NCBI GenBank assembly: GCA_002914805.1
Contig: JXTB01000259.1
Span: 248,275-312,274 of the forward strand
DNA length: 64,000 nt
DNA from: Parasponia andersonii
Taxonomy: Eukaryota; Streptophyta; Magnoliopsida; Rosales; Cannabaceae
Direction of reading: 5' to 3'
In this document: one piece after another, positions 33,174 to 46,284 of the stretch
Numbering within the stretch: the first letter of the stretch is position 1
Layout: each line of letters begins with the position of its first letter
The notes under the pieces: generated by a model
What the model saw: the letters and a program-made list of their open reading frames with translations, nothing else
Told to the model about the DNA's origin: nothing
Database searches by the model: none
Translations under genes and position numbers: made by a program

Positions 33174-35362
33174 TATCATTTAGACACGAGTACTAGGTAC
33201 TGTAGCTTATAAAGTTTCTAGATATAACAATAAAGTAGAATTCTTGGTTCATTGATATATATGTTCTACTTTATCAAATGGAAATATGAACAATGATTGG
33301 AATCCAAATCTTCAAGCATTGCCAACAAACTAAACTACTAAATGTGATAGCTTACTAATCCATCTGCTAGTCACCAATGTCGCACTAAATAGATCTTAAA
33401 GAGGAAAAATCAAGGGGTAAGCATAAATTGCCTATTAGAATATTCAATTACTTTTTTGGAAAACCATTTAGTTTAGTAAACAACTACATAATTACTTATT
33501 CTAAAGAATAATTCATAAAACAGTTAAATAATCAAATCAATCGTATATCAAAAACCAGAATTAAAATCATAATCGAAACATAAAGATAAGCATAGTGAGT
33601 GTATCAAAAATTAACCCATTCTATAAACTCACATCCTCTCATCACAAATAATAGTATCTTATACTATATATACTAAAGAATTTTCTATCTGATAACTATC
33701 CTAGAAAATCGGAGAGACACCCACGTGTTTATACCTTCCAAACTGGAGAAGTACAAAATGCCTATGCAAACTGAGTAGGAAAAATTAGAGGACCTCACAT
33801 CGGTTTAAAAACTCTCACCAAGGGTGAGGGTAAAGGCCGCCAACGAAACATCTTTCTTATGATGGACCTCATATATGATCCTATAGTATTTACAATATAT
33901 GATAAGGTACAAACCACCAGGTAGTGAATAAATATTCTGGACACGCTCTAGTTTTCTATTAAAAGTTGTTTTGTGCTCTTACATATTTTTGGAACATAGT
34001 AGTTATATTTTAATCAAATGAAAAAACTAATTAGGTACGAAACCATTCATAAAACCATCCCAAGTAGTCTACAATGTGTCATAATATCATAATCATGCTT
34101 TCTAAACATAATGGAAAATGTCGTAATTTAATCCCCTATCTTGAAATGATAGTTATGCTAAGCAATCAGAACTCATAAAAATTCTCGTAGATCAATTGGG
34201 TCCTAAAGAGGAGTTTTCAAGAATTTCGTCTGCTCACTTTGACAGATGACTTTTGCAATGGAAGCTCGAAAGGTAAAATAGACTCCCCCACTACTAACTC
34301 GAGTATTTTGAATTCATGCCGAAATCTGAAATCTGACTATGGCATGCAAAATATCGAGCCTTATGTCTCATCATTCGTACTATTCCATAACATATTAATG
34401 CTATGCATCAAATTTCATTTGTCTACCTCATTAAATCTAAATTTGAGATCAAAACTCTATTTTGAGGTCTTGAGCTATAAACGGACCTTAAATTCCTAAA
34501 GATATAAAAATACCACTTTCAGAGTAATTCTAAAAATACCAACATCTCAATTCAAACATTCTCTAATCCAAATAACAATTCAACATAACTCACTTATCTT
34601 GTTTTATATCATAATTAACTCAATCTCCATGCCATACTTCATGGCCAAGTTACAAATGTTCCAAAAATAATTATAAAATTACAATAAATAAAACATAAAA
34701 TATGACTGAATCACAAAAGTAGTCACCGGTGATAAATCAACAACAACCACCTGTTAGAGTCGTTCGGCAACTTTGAGAATTGTGACATGTGCCAGCGTTA
34801 GAGTGAGGTGTAGTCGGACTACGGACTTTTGGCCTGAAAAACACTCAATAAGCGTTGATTTTTGAGGCTACTGGCTTCTTCGACAGGCATCGTGATGTGA
34901 TGGGGCTGGCGGGTGTAGCTTCATCAATGGCAGGTGGCTCGCACGGGCAGGCACATCAACAACATGGGGCGACGGTTTGTAAGTGAGTATTCAGTGGCTA
35001 TGAGGGGAGTTCTTCAGGTTAGTTAAGGGGCTCACGGGAGAATAGGAGAAAATGAGAGGATTTATAGGCAATTATCAAAGTTGGTAGCCACATGGCATAA
35101 TTTCATTGGCTGGGCATTATTTTAAATATACCATTTTGGCCACACTTTCTAAAGTTTTCTTTCACCTATGCCCTCATTTTATTTTATTTTTTCTAATCCA
35201 TCTCTTTAAAATTTCTTTACACTTTAATCCTTATGAACCTAACCCATAATCATGTCCAGATTCATTTAAGATATTTTAAGTTTTAAATCATATTATATGA
35301 AATTACAAGTACGTGCTTACATAACAATTACTCTTTTAACCTTAAAAAATCCGGTTTTTACA
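33174..35362 (-). mobile_element. Tekay-like LTR, left arm of palindrome (E family)
   Basis: Minus-strand start is TGTAAAAACCGG at 35362. Its reverse complement matches 35368-37540 throughout, including the GC-rich leader (34740-35030). Same general layout as the D-family LTRs: GC-rich leader, 'AATTTCGTCTGCTCACTTTGA', a conserved block near 33820-33850 and an A/T-rich tail. No coding sequence. Confidence 0.7.
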
Positions 35363-35367
35363 ATCAT
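35363..35367. other. Palindrome centre, 5-bp spacer ATCAT
   Basis: Only ATCAT separates ...CCGGTTTTTACA (left arm) from TATAAAAGTTGG... (right arm). The arms on either side are LTR starts pointing away from each other. Confidence 0.75.
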
Positions 35368-37540
35368 TATAAAAGTTGGATTTTTTTTAAGCTTAAAAGA
35401 GTAATTGTTGTCTAGGAGCATATTTTTAATTTCATATAAATGGGATTTAAAATTTAAAATATCTAAAACAAATTTGAACATGATTGTGTGTTAGGTTCAT
35501 AAGAATGAAAGCGTAAAGAAATTTTAAATAGATGGACTGAAGAGAAATAAAATGAGGGCATAAGTGAACGAAAACTTTAGAAAGTATGGCCAAAATGGAA
35601 TTTTAGAACAGTGCCAAGCTAATCAAATTATGCCACGTCGCTACTAACTCTAACAATTGTCCACAAGTCCTGTCATTTTCTCTCATTCTCATTTGATCCC
35701 CTTAGCTGACTCGAAGAAAACCCTTACTGGCATCGTTCACTCACCGACGAACTGCTGCCTTATGCCACTAATATGCATTTTTGTACGAGCCACCTACCAT
35801 TGATGTAGCTGCTTTCGCTAGTCCCATCACCTTGCACCATTAGTCGACGAAGATAGAAGCCTCTAAAATCACCGCATGCTGAGCAATTTTCGAGCAAAAA
35901 GTCTGTTATCTAACGTCACCTCACTCTAATGCTGGCACATGATGCTGTCTCTCAAAGTAACTGATCCACTCCAATAGGCTATCGCCGTTGTTTTACTGCA
36001 GGTTAGTACTTTTGAGATTTAGTTGTTTGATATTGTTTTATTTGTTGTATTTTATAATTGTTTTAGGAGCATTTATAATTTGGCCATGAAGTCTGGTGTG
36101 GAGATTGAGTTAATTGTGATATGTAATAGGATAATTAGGTTATGTTAAATTGAAATCCTAATTGGAGAATGTTTGAATTGAAAAGTTGGTATATTTAGAA
36201 ATATTTCCGAAATTAGTATTTTTATAACTTTTAGAATTTAAGGCCTATTTATGGCTGAGGACCTTGAAGCAAAGTTTCGACCTTAAATTTGGATTTAGTT
36301 AGGTCAAGAAATGAAATTTGATATATAACATTAATATGTTTTAGAATGACACAAATTAGAGACATGAGGCTTGGTATTTCATTTTGTTTTGTGTGCCATG
36401 GGTCAAATTTTGACTAGGAATGCAATGGGAGGTCTATTTAACCATTCAAGCTTCTATTCGAAAAGTCACCGATTAAAGTGAGCAGACGCGATTCCTAAAA
36501 ACAACTTTTGGACACCTAATTGACCAACGAGAATTTCTACGAGTTTTGATAGCTTAGCATAGATATTACTTCAAGATAGGGGATTCAACTACCATATTTT
36601 TCATTATTTTTAGGAAATATGATTATGATATTATGAGACATTGTAGACTATTCTGAATGGTTCTATAAATGGTTTTGTGCATGAATAGTTTTTGGGTTCG
36701 ATTAAAATGCAACTATTATATTATGAAAATATTTAGGAGCACAACACAACATTTATTTGAAAACTAGAGTATATCTAGAATGTTTATTCACTGTATGGTT
36801 ACTTGTACCTTCCCACATATTGCAAATATTATCAGAATACATATGAGGTCCATCTTAGGCATCACAATATCTAGTAAGCAACCTTTACCCCCAGCCTCAG
36901 TGAGAGTCTATAAACCCATGCGGGGTCTTCTGATTACCCCCACTCGATACGTGTATGCATTCAATGCCCATCTTATTCAGTAGGCATAGACACATAAGGG
37001 TCTCTCTTATATTCTAGGATAGGTATTAGGAAAAGAGTACTCAATACACATGGTAGAAGTTACTCTAGTTCGTGGTGAGAGGATATGAGCTGATGGGATG
37101 AGTTGATTTATGATATGTTCATTACGGTTTTTCTCTATAGTTTCCAACTATGGTTTTGATTACTATTTTGGCTATGGTTTTTGATATTCGATTACTTTTA
37201 ATATTCAGATGTTTTATTTTTGAGAATAACTAACCATGTAGTTGTTGACTGAACTAAAATTTTTTCCAAAAACTTTACTGAGCACACTACTGGGAATTTC
37301 ATACTTACCCCATTGTTTTCCCTCTTCAAGTTCTATCTAGTGTGACATTGCTATCACTTCTAGTAGTTTGGTTTTTGGTAATTCTTGAAGATTTGGATTC
37401 TAATCATGGTACTTGTTTCCATTTGCTAAAGTGGAATATGTTTATCATTGAACCAAGAATACTACTTTATTGTGATGTCTATGAACTTTATATGCTAAAG
37501 TACCTAGTACTCATGTGTGGATGATAATGATGCTGGAAAT
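35368..37540 (+). mobile_element. Tekay-like LTR, right arm of palindrome (E family)
   Basis: Starts TATAAAAGTTGG. It resembles D-family LTRs near 36430-36600 (CACCGATTAAAG, GATAGGGGATTCAACTA), at 36900-36950 (GAGAGTCTATAAACCCATGCGGGG) and at 37280 (TTTACTGAGCACACTACTGGG). It stops at ATGATAATGATGC, exactly where the left arm stops, short of the expected LTR end. Confidence 0.7.
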
Positions 37541-37823
37541 TACGAAAAATAATTTTAAAAAAATAATTTTATCGAAAATGATTACTGTAGTTTTGTAAAT
37601 AATTCAATAACGAAATAAAATTAGTATTTTAAAATTTTTCTTGAAACTTTATAAAAAAAAAATATAGGATCATTGATTTAATATAAATCAATTGATGAAT
37701 CTAGATTTTGAAAAAACATGAAAGTGCTTTACAACTATTGAGTATTCCTGTCTATTCTCTTGAGTCTGTAGAATGATTGAATGTGTGGGTACCTTCTTGA
37801 TTCCCAATGAGAGAGGAGTGGAA
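37541..37823 (-). repeat. Copia LTR end, mirror of 32930-33173
   Basis: Reverse complement of the last ~240-280 bp of the Copia LTR at 31561 (CATAGGACTATTGGTC-type block, AAGCACTT, CTTTCTTGATTCC). Cut by the insertion of the Athila-like element at 37824. Confidence 0.7.
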
Positions 37824-39585
37824 TGATGAAGAGAATATTTACCTCTAAATCAAGTATGTTCCAAGCTAAAATAGTTGTACGCTTTCAAGCGTTTTCGCTA
37901 GTTTGATATGTTTTTATTTGATTTTATAGTTATTGTGAATAAATGAGAATTAAGTTAAATTTGTGCCCAAAAAATGGTTTGAAACAATAATTGAATCCGA
38001 TACAGACGTAACGCAATGAAAATAAGGCAAATCAGAGTGAAAACAAAGAACTACTGCACCCAGGAAGCCACAGTGCTAGACTAGCAGCAAGACAGCATTG
38101 CAGTGCTAACTCTTAGGAATTCGAGGCTCTTTTTTGCACCATAGTGTTGCCCACCCCGTCTTTAGTCAACATATACGGCCAAGATCAACTTTCTGATGAT
38201 CCAAAGATCTAGATTCAACCTGTCTTAACAATGCAAGAGCCACTTCTTTAAAACCCTATCTTTAGGATTCTAAGAGGTGTGGTGGGTGAGAAAAAGAGAT
38301 ATGGAGACATCCATAAAAGAAAGAGGAAGAAGAACAAGAAGAACCCTAGGTTTGGAGCTTTGATCCTCCATTTCTTGATTTCCAACTTTCTGATGATCCA
38401 AAGATCTAGATTCAACCTGTCTTAACTATGCAAGAGCCACTTCTTTAAAACCCTATCTTTAGGATTCTAAGAGGTGTGGTGGGTGAGAAAAAGAGATATG
38501 GAGACATCCATAAAAGAAAGAGGAAGAAGAACAAGAAGAACCCTAGGTTTGGAGCTTTGATCCTCCATTTCTTGATTTCCACTACATCACCCACACCATT
38601 CTTTCTTCATACCATCTTTTCTTTAGATTCTAGTTAGGTTTTCTTTCTATTTTTTCATATTTAGAGAGTGATATTATTTAGAGTAAATAGTTGAAGAAAA
38701 TTTAACAGAGCAAGTACCAAGCATTGGAGGAGGAGATTGACAACCTCCAAGAACAACTTGAAGCTTGTTTAAAGAGTGAATTCTATATCTTTCTCTCTTT
38801 TATTTTGTATGTCTTGAACTCATTGAATTAAAATATTATTGTTCCTAATTTATATCATAAACTAAATATTTCTTTGTCTAGTTTACTATATGAACCAACC
38901 TAGTAATTTTTATTTGCTTATTTCTTTCCTTTTTCATTAATAAAATTCATTGTTGAGTTATTTGTTTTATCTTATGCATATTACTTCAATTTAATTGATC
39001 AATAAATAAATTGTTGTGTGAAATTTATATGAGCTTAGAAGGGAGAATAGAAATTTAGACATAGATAAAATAACATAAGATTACCTAGTATGGGGCAAGT
39101 TTGAATAAGATAGGAATATATCTATGTGACTTGTGCGACCATTTTTGAGATCTTAATCTTAGTGCATCTAGTTTAATTCATATTAGGACAAATGTCTTAT
39201 CTTGTCTAGTTAGATCTAATTTTCATTTAGAAAAGGCTCCGTGGTTACATTGTATTATCGGTTGACAACTCTAGTAGATTAATTAATTTAAGAGAGAAAT
39301 TGGAAGATATTGAGATAAGAGAGAGGTTGGGAATCTTGTAAACTTAAACACATCTATTTTCTTGCATCTCATTTTATTTATTTAGCATCGTATTTTATTT
39401 TCTTTCATTTGTTTTTCTTATCTTTTGATTGGATAAAGTTAGAACTAACCAATTTTAATACTTAGTTTAGTCTTAGTAATTAATCCTTGTAGGTTCAACA
39501 CTCTAACTTCTGAATCTATATTACTTGTGACAATGTGCACTTGCATAAGGGTGTGTAAATTTATAATTACATATTCTAACCAATA
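37824..39585 (+). repeat. 5' LTR of element I (1.76 kb)
   Basis: Matched by 49620-50757 plus 52370-52695. Carries GGCACC/CAGTGC words in its leader (38050-38150), like element G. Ends TAACCAATA just before the primer site. Confidence 0.8.
38186..38580 (+). repeat. 197-bp tandem duplication in the 5' LTR of element I
   Basis: CAACTTTCTGATGATCCAAA starts at 38186 and 38383. I see one clear difference between units (AACAATG versus AACTATG). The 3' LTR of the same element has a single unit (about 50000-50215), so the duplication is younger than the insertion. Confidence 0.9.
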
Positions 39586-39588
39586 AGC

Positions 39589-39610
39589 TTTTGGCGCTAT
39601 TACTGGGAAT
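39589..39610 (+). other. Primer-binding site of element I
   Basis: TTTTGGCGCTATTACTGGGA, close to the Athila/Tat consensus TTTTGGCGCCATTGCCGGGG. Confidence 0.85.
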
Positions 39611-39699
39611 TAATATACTAATTTTTTATAAATATTAATACCAATTAATTCTAATTTTAATTCAAAATTTTTATTTATTTATTTAATTTTATTTTAAGT

Positions 39700-40424
39700 A
39701 CTTCTTGATGGCATACTACAGATTTTATGGCAATATAGACTTAAAGAATACTGATGAACAAATGCATGATACTATTATGGCTTTGATTTCTTAAGTGAAT
39801 GAATTGACCAAGAAGGTAGATTGCTTGAATGCATAAGCTTCACAAAGATCCTTCATGCATTCCCAATATGTAAAGGAAGCCATCCAAGAGAGAGATGACC
39901 AATCAACTTGCAACTAGTATACTTTGTTACGAGTGGCCATATGCAACAAAGTTACCCATATTCAAATGCCTATAATCCGAGTTAGGAGGTATATCCTAAT
40001 TACTCTTGGTGCAACAATCAAGGCTCTTCACCGTATTTCCATAATGAACCTATGTTCACATTAGAGTTTTCTCATTAACCACTTATACAAGAGAAAAAGC
40101 CATCACTAGAGGAGGTGCTTGAGCATTATATAAGTAGAATGGATACATAACTCCGAAAGCTAGAGGAAAAGTCATCCTTGGAAGATATAATGGTGCAATA
40201 AGTATAAAAAATGGATTCTTTCCTCTAAGAGCAAGAGGCCTCAATCTAAAATCTTAAATATCAAGTAGGTCACTTTGCTACAATTATCATTATTCCTGAA
40301 GACATCTTTCATAGCAACACTGATTCGATTCAGGATGAGCAATTCTGCACCACTATAATTTATAGTGGATTTCATGACGATTAGATGATTTTAGAGCTTT
40401 AAGAAGAAGAGGGAGATAAGAGAA
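39700..40424 (+). pseudogene. Gag remnant of element I
   Basis: Short readable pieces match Athila/Tat gag: QQSYPYSNAYNPS near 39945-39985, and an EKKPSLEEVLEHYISRM piece near 40095-40140 (family: KKPSLEDLLQQYM). Broken. Confidence 0.65.
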
Positions 40425-43400
40425 TGTAATGACCTGATCTTTCGGATCGTTAACTACTTACATTCTTAGTGTACTTATTTAAAAAGAGAAACTTAAACGC
40501 TGAAAATTCGTGACAAATTTTCTTTTTATACTTTTTTTTCTTTTTAAGAGATTTATATTCATAACTAACTATTTACTTAATTTGATAATTTTAAAAACAA
40601 GTAAAATACTTCTTGATGGTTAAGCAACCTTTATTTAAATTCGTTTATAAACTATTTCTTAGGGTGATTTAAATAATGCACAACTATAAAGGGCTCCCAG
40701 GTGAGGAGGGGGGTCACATATGAACTACTTAAGTCCCAAACTCTCCTTAGATGGTTTAGGTCTTTTTGAAAGAACACCTTGTATTTTGCATTTATTTAAA
40801 TCAAAACATTTACTCTTTTAGTTCTTTTGAAAAACATTTGTTTAAATTCTATTAAATCGAAATACATTTTCAAGTTCAATTAATTAAACCATGCATTGCG
40901 AAATAAAATGCTAAGGTGTAAGTATATTTTCAAACAACATCAAGCTTACAAAATTGAAATCATTTATCTCATAATAAGAACATATACGGAAGTAATTTTA
41001 ATGGCGGCATTCCATTGCCCGTGCCTCGCATTCATCCCTACCTCGATTCCAACTAACCCACCAATTAAGTCAGAGGATTCTTTCCTTCGGTACCTATAGC
41101 ATAGATACTTATAAAATGTGAGCTTTCGCTCAGTAAGTACAATGTAATTCTCACAAAATATTTTACTTATAAACAAATTATCTTTTATAAAGTCTGATTA
41201 TGCTATGTTATGAAATCATTATTTTATGCTTTATTATAAGATATTGTATCATGATTTTATATTATTCTTGATCATAAAGTCTTTTATCTTTCTTATGGGC
41301 CTTGGTGTACGTACCGAGTGTGCACTACCGAATAGGGAACCAAGTGAGCGACCCAACTGAAAATACCCATGGTCATAGTTTTAACATACTTTTCCTCAGG
41401 AATCCTCGCTTAGCAGAGGTCGGTCTTATTTTCCCTTGGATATCCTCACCTAGTGAAAATTGGTACGACATTTTTAAATTATATATTTTATTTAGTCTTC
41501 TCTTAACATTAGTGGGTATATTTCAACAACAAGCCCAAACTTATATTCCATTATCATAGCATTTCCTTTGTTAATGTATGCTAAATTATTTTTACATAAT
41601 AACATTATAAAGTAAGTATACATTATTTTTATAGCATAGGAAATGTATCTTTATAAGTATACATTATACACAGGCCATAAAATAATAATACAAAGGCAAG
41701 TTAACACATGAAATAATTTCAAACATATCATACTGCAAACATAAAATATTTTTAAACCATCCATGCAATAGGTGAAATTGTACTTGCCTCGTAATATGAT
41801 TGTTCTAGTTCCACTCGTTAATTACATCTGTTTAGGTCAAAGTTTTGCCCTGATGTATACATACTCTATTTGTTAGAGTAATTTAAAGTGACCTTATACT
41901 TTTTTTTTAAACCTATAATTACCTAGTAGGTTTAAGACAACTAAGACTAAGTCTTAATCAAACATAAAACTTCACATTTGAGAAACAATGTTATGTTATA
42001 TTCATTGACTAGTTTATACTTTTAACTTAGATGGGTGAGATTTAATTCTCCTTAACCTTTATCATAGTGATCTTTTTAATCTATCAATAATTTGGTTATT
42101 GATTTGATTAATACCATCTTGAATCAGTTAAGTTTCCTTAATTATATTTCTTTTCATCAAATACTTTGAATTATTCTTAATTAATTTCTTTATTCGTAAT
42201 TAAGGGTCATAATATCATAAGTGAGTCAAACACACTAATGACTACACAAATTTAAAATCTAAAATCATACTTGAACTAAATATTATTAATATTATTAGGC
42301 ACTGATCATGCATTTTGGCCATCACTAAACGTAGGCTAAATACAATTAGAGGCATACATTATTTATTTCCTATATATAATTTCATATCTTAAATTTAAGT
42401 AAATCTTTTCTTATCCCAATTGAAGATCTAAAATAAAGTTTTCTATTTATTCTTATACCAAATTTTCAACACCAAAATTTCAAGCTTTATAATCTTTTGT
42501 CCATAATCTTAAGATTTCTAATATTTATGCCCTTCAATAGTAAATATTGAGTTATAGCTTATCTTTTTGTTAAAGATTCTTCCATTATTTACTTTTACAC
42601 TTAAATATGGTTTTGAAACTTCCTAAAATATCTTTCTCACATAGTTGACCCAAATTTTGTCAAAATTATACTTTTGACCCAAATACTTAAAGTTTTGGCA
42701 TTTTAGTCCTTTCAACTTTTGAGCAATCATCTTTAATTTTTAGAAAGCATTTTTAATAGGTAAAAATCTGTTCTTAAGGATCTAAGTCTAAATCATTAGT
42801 TTATTTTCATGAATATTTTATTTTAGGGTCTTATACTTAAAAATCTTCCTCTTTTGTGTTTAGTCATTTTGATATTACTATTATTATTATTATTTAGCCT
42901 TTATTATTATGAAGTATTCATATTTAGAGGCTTAAGAAATCAACAAAATAAGTCTAAACATAATATAAATTATATAAAATCTAAAGTAGATTAAGTATGT
43001 TATTATTCATTTATTCTTTTATAGAATCTATTTAAACACATAACAAGCAAGGTGAGGAATATTTATCTTCCAAGCTTGAATCTTTTTTCTTATGTCTCTA
43101 TCACAAAACTAGGTGTTCTCTTTTCTTGATTATAGTTCTTAATTTCTAGAGCCAATGGGTAAAATATTTTAGCTTTTGTGGATTCGGAAGAAAGTGAGAT
43201 AGAAAGAGTTTTTTTTTTTTTAAAAAAGGATAATTAGAAAAATGAAGATAGTTTTAACTAAGTAATTAGAAGGTTAAGTATGAATTTGTAATTGCCAAAT
43301 GAATGATCTATTTATACGCCATCCATAGGAGGTATCCAAAGAAAGTCTCTAGTATATTAATCTTTTTCATACCTTTTGAATTATTTTGGAGACAAAAGCT

Positions 43401-44058
43401 ACTAATTAGTTTTGTCTATGTCTTCTACTTTAAATTATGACCACTAATTTTCAAAGAACATTTCTATTATCATTTTCCTTTTTCCTACCTTTTGAATTAT
43501 TTTAGAGATAAAAGTTATCAATTAGTTTTGTCTATATTTTCCTATTTTTATAATTACCTACTAACTTTATCCTTTTCCATTTCTATTCCACTAATTTAAA
43601 TTTATTACCTCCCTAAGGTAAAACTTCACTACTCTTCATCTTTTTCTACAACTTATTTTTCACACTTAGATTGATTAGTCTACTTAATTCTTTGTATACT
43701 TGAATCCTAGTCATTCAAATTATGGCATAGTACTATTTTGGTACAACCATTAACTTTGGTTATAAAATGTAACAATTTTTAATAAGACATAAACACGTCA
43801 TATTCTTAATTACGTTTTATTGATGTGCATAATATAATCTTTGTAGAATCAATTTACTATTAAGGAAAACTAACTTAGAATTTATAAGTTAAAATAAAGA
43901 ATAACTATGGTTTTCTCACATAAAAAAATTTAATATTAAAATAATACTACACAAATAATTTCAAGTATTTGCAAACATAAACTTATAAAATTTGACACTA
44001 AGTTTATTAACAATAATCCTACTAAGATTACAAGTCTAAGGATTCCTAGGATGTTACA
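40425..44058 (-). repeat. 3' LTR of F1 (3.63 kb)
   Basis: Minus strand starts TGTAACATCCTAGG and ends CAGGTCATTACA. Two more copies lie at 57905-61257 (plus) and 62136-64000 (minus). Conserved landmarks: TACTGAGCGAAAGCTCAC (41123-41140, minus), the GCTCCCAGGTGAGGAGGGGG block near 40695, and the repeated TCCTCGCTTAG/TCCTCACCTAG words (41400-41460). Confidence 0.85.
43307..43317 (-). promoter_or_regulatory. TATA box of the F1 LTR
   Basis: Minus strand CGTATAAATAGATC. The sister LTR has the same site (CTATAAATAGATC at 58396), which supports it. Confidence 0.6.
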
Positions 44059-44074
44059 ATCTCCCCTACTTATA
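44059..44074 (-). other. Polypurine tract of F1
   Basis: Minus strand AAGTAGGGGAGATT directly before TGTAACATCC. Confidence 0.75.
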
Positions 44075-44137
44075 AAATTTTCGTCCTAAAATATTAGAAT
44101 AATTTTAGTACTTTTCCTTAAACTCTTCTTCTCATTC

Positions 44138-45129
44138 CTAATTAGTCTCTTCGATCTTGTGGTTTCGCCACAATACCTTAACTAAAGGCATGGTCTTGTT
44201 TCTAAAAGTCTTTTCTTCACGAGCCAAAATCTTCACCAGTTTATCCTTGTATGTCAAGTCCTCGTGAAGTTCAATAGGTTTACGCTTCAAAACATGTGAC
44301 GAGTCTGACATGTATTTCTTCAGCATAGACACGTGGAACATGTTATGTACTGATACTAGTTTAGGCAGTAAGGCCAACTTATATCCTACTTTGCCAATAC
44401 ATTCTAAAATTTTGGATGGTCAGACGTATCTTGGACTCAATTTTTCTTTCTTTCCAAACCATATTACTCCCTTTATTGGTGCTATTTTGAGAAAAATTGC
44501 ACCTCCCACTTGGAATTCTAATGGAGTTCTCCGTTTCTCTCCATAGCTTTTCTATCTACTCTAAGTAGTTTACATCATTTTCCTGATTTTTTTATGGTTT
44601 CAATGGTTTTCTTTATGAAATCAGTGGTTTCTAAATGTTTCTCCCCAAATTCAAACCAATAGATTGGGGATCTACATCTTCTTTTATAAAGTGCTTCATA
44701 AGGTGCTGCCTTGATAGAGGCCTGGTAGTTGTTATTGTAGGATAACTCTATCAATGGAAGCTTCTTATTTGATGCTCCTTTAAAGTCCATGACGCATGTC
44801 TTAAGCATATCCTCCAAAGTTTGGATGGTTCATTTTGACTGCCTATCAATTTGAGGATGCAAAGTCATGCTAAAATTTAGCTTTGTACCTAAGGCTTGTT
44901 TGACTTTTCTCCAAAAAGTGGAGGTAAATTCACTGTCGCAGTCAAAAATGATATTTTGTATTATTCCATGTAGTCTGATTATCTTAGCCACGTATAAGTC
45001 AGCTAACTTTTCTAATGAGTAAGTGATTTTCATTGGTAGGAAGTGTACTGATTTAGTTAGTTGATCCACAATCACCCATATTGCATCGTATCCTTCTGGC
45101 ATTCTTGGTAAACCAACCACAAAATCCAT
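44138..45129 (-). pseudogene. Integrase remnant of F1
   Basis: Three open pieces. 44830-45129 is the catalytic core (MDFVVGLPRMPEGYDAIWVI, then VDQLTKSVHFLPM). 44575-44817 continues it (LPLIELSYNNNYQASIKAAP, then EALYKRRCRSPIYWFE). 44138-44377 is the C-terminal region (SVHNMFHVSMLKKYMSDSSH, then VKVLWRNHKIEE), a form typical of Tekay/Del elements. In the family the enzyme joins element cDNA to the chromosome. Fossil. Confidence 0.9.
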
Positions 45130-45351
45130 AGCAATTTTCTTCTATTTCCACTCTGGAATTTCAATTGGTTGCAATTCTCCAGTAGGCCACTTATGTTTAG
45201 CTTTGACTCTTTGATACGTCAAGCACATTTGTACGTACTTAGTAATATCGGCAGTCATTCCATTACACTAAAAGTGTTCCCTTAGATCCTTGTACATCTT
45301 TTTTGCACCAAGATGGATAGAATAAGGGGTCTCGTGTGCCTTAAAAATAAT

Positions 45352-46284
45352 CTAATTTTTTATTTTGGCATCATTGGGTATGTATAATCTACCATTTAGT
45401 TTGAGAATTCTGTTACATGAGAGATTGAACTCGATTGATTTTCCTTCTGCAATGTCTTCCTTAATTCGTACTAAAACAGGATTGAGCTCTTGGGTTTCCA
45501 TCATATTCTCAAAAATGTTTGGTTTAAGAGTTAATATAGACAATTTACATATTATTAACTCTAAAATGACATTGTTTATATCTTCTTGTAAGAGTTTAGA
45601 TAAGGCTTTTATTAATATCAGAGTTGAAGCCATTTTTCTGCTTAGCGCATTTGCAATCCTGTTTGCCTTACTTGGGTGGTACAAGATTTCATAATCATAA
45701 TTCTTTACTAACTCAAGCCATCTACGATGCCTTATGTTCAACTCTTTCTGAGTGAATATGTACTTCAGGCTTTTATGGTTGATGTAGATTCGACATTGAG
45801 CCCTGTATAAGTAGTGTTGCCAAAGTTTGAGAGCGAATACTACAGTAGTAAGTTCTAGATCATGAGTTGGGTAGTTTTTCTTGTGCTCCTTTAGTTGTCA
45901 ATAACCATATGCCACAACCTTTCCATTTTGCATTAGTATTGCTCCTAGTCCCAGCTTCGATGCATCACTATAAATGTCAAACTGCCTTCGTTTCAAGGGA
46001 TGGTAAATATAGGTGCACTAGTAAGAATATTTTTCAACTCGTCGAAGCTTTCTTAACATTTTTCCGTCCATTCGTATTTCTTCCCTTTTATTGTAAGGGT
46101 TGTGAGAGGTGTAGCATGCTTTGAAAATCTTTCTACAAATCTTCGGTATTAGTAGGCTAATCCCAAAAAACTTCTTATTTAGTCATAGTTTTGGGTGATG
46201 GCCAATTGTTCACTGCCTCTATCTTGGAAGAGTCTACAATAACTCATTCCTTTGTAACCACATGTCCTAAGAAATAGACTCAGT
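45352..46284 (-). pseudogene. RNase H and integrase N-terminal region remnant of F1
   Basis: 45352-45741 reads [20 protein letters not shown] followed by [13 protein letters not shown], the end of Ty3/gypsy RNase H (family: [33 protein letters not shown]). The plus-strand frame 45365-45694 is its shadow. Confidence 0.85.

Noticed and set aside
33174-37540. Foldback or MITE-like DNA transposon with 2.2-kb inverted repeats
   Set aside because: The arms are LTR-like sequences related to the D family, and the inverted homology continues into Copia LTR sequence on both outer sides, which a transposon's own inverted repeats would not do.
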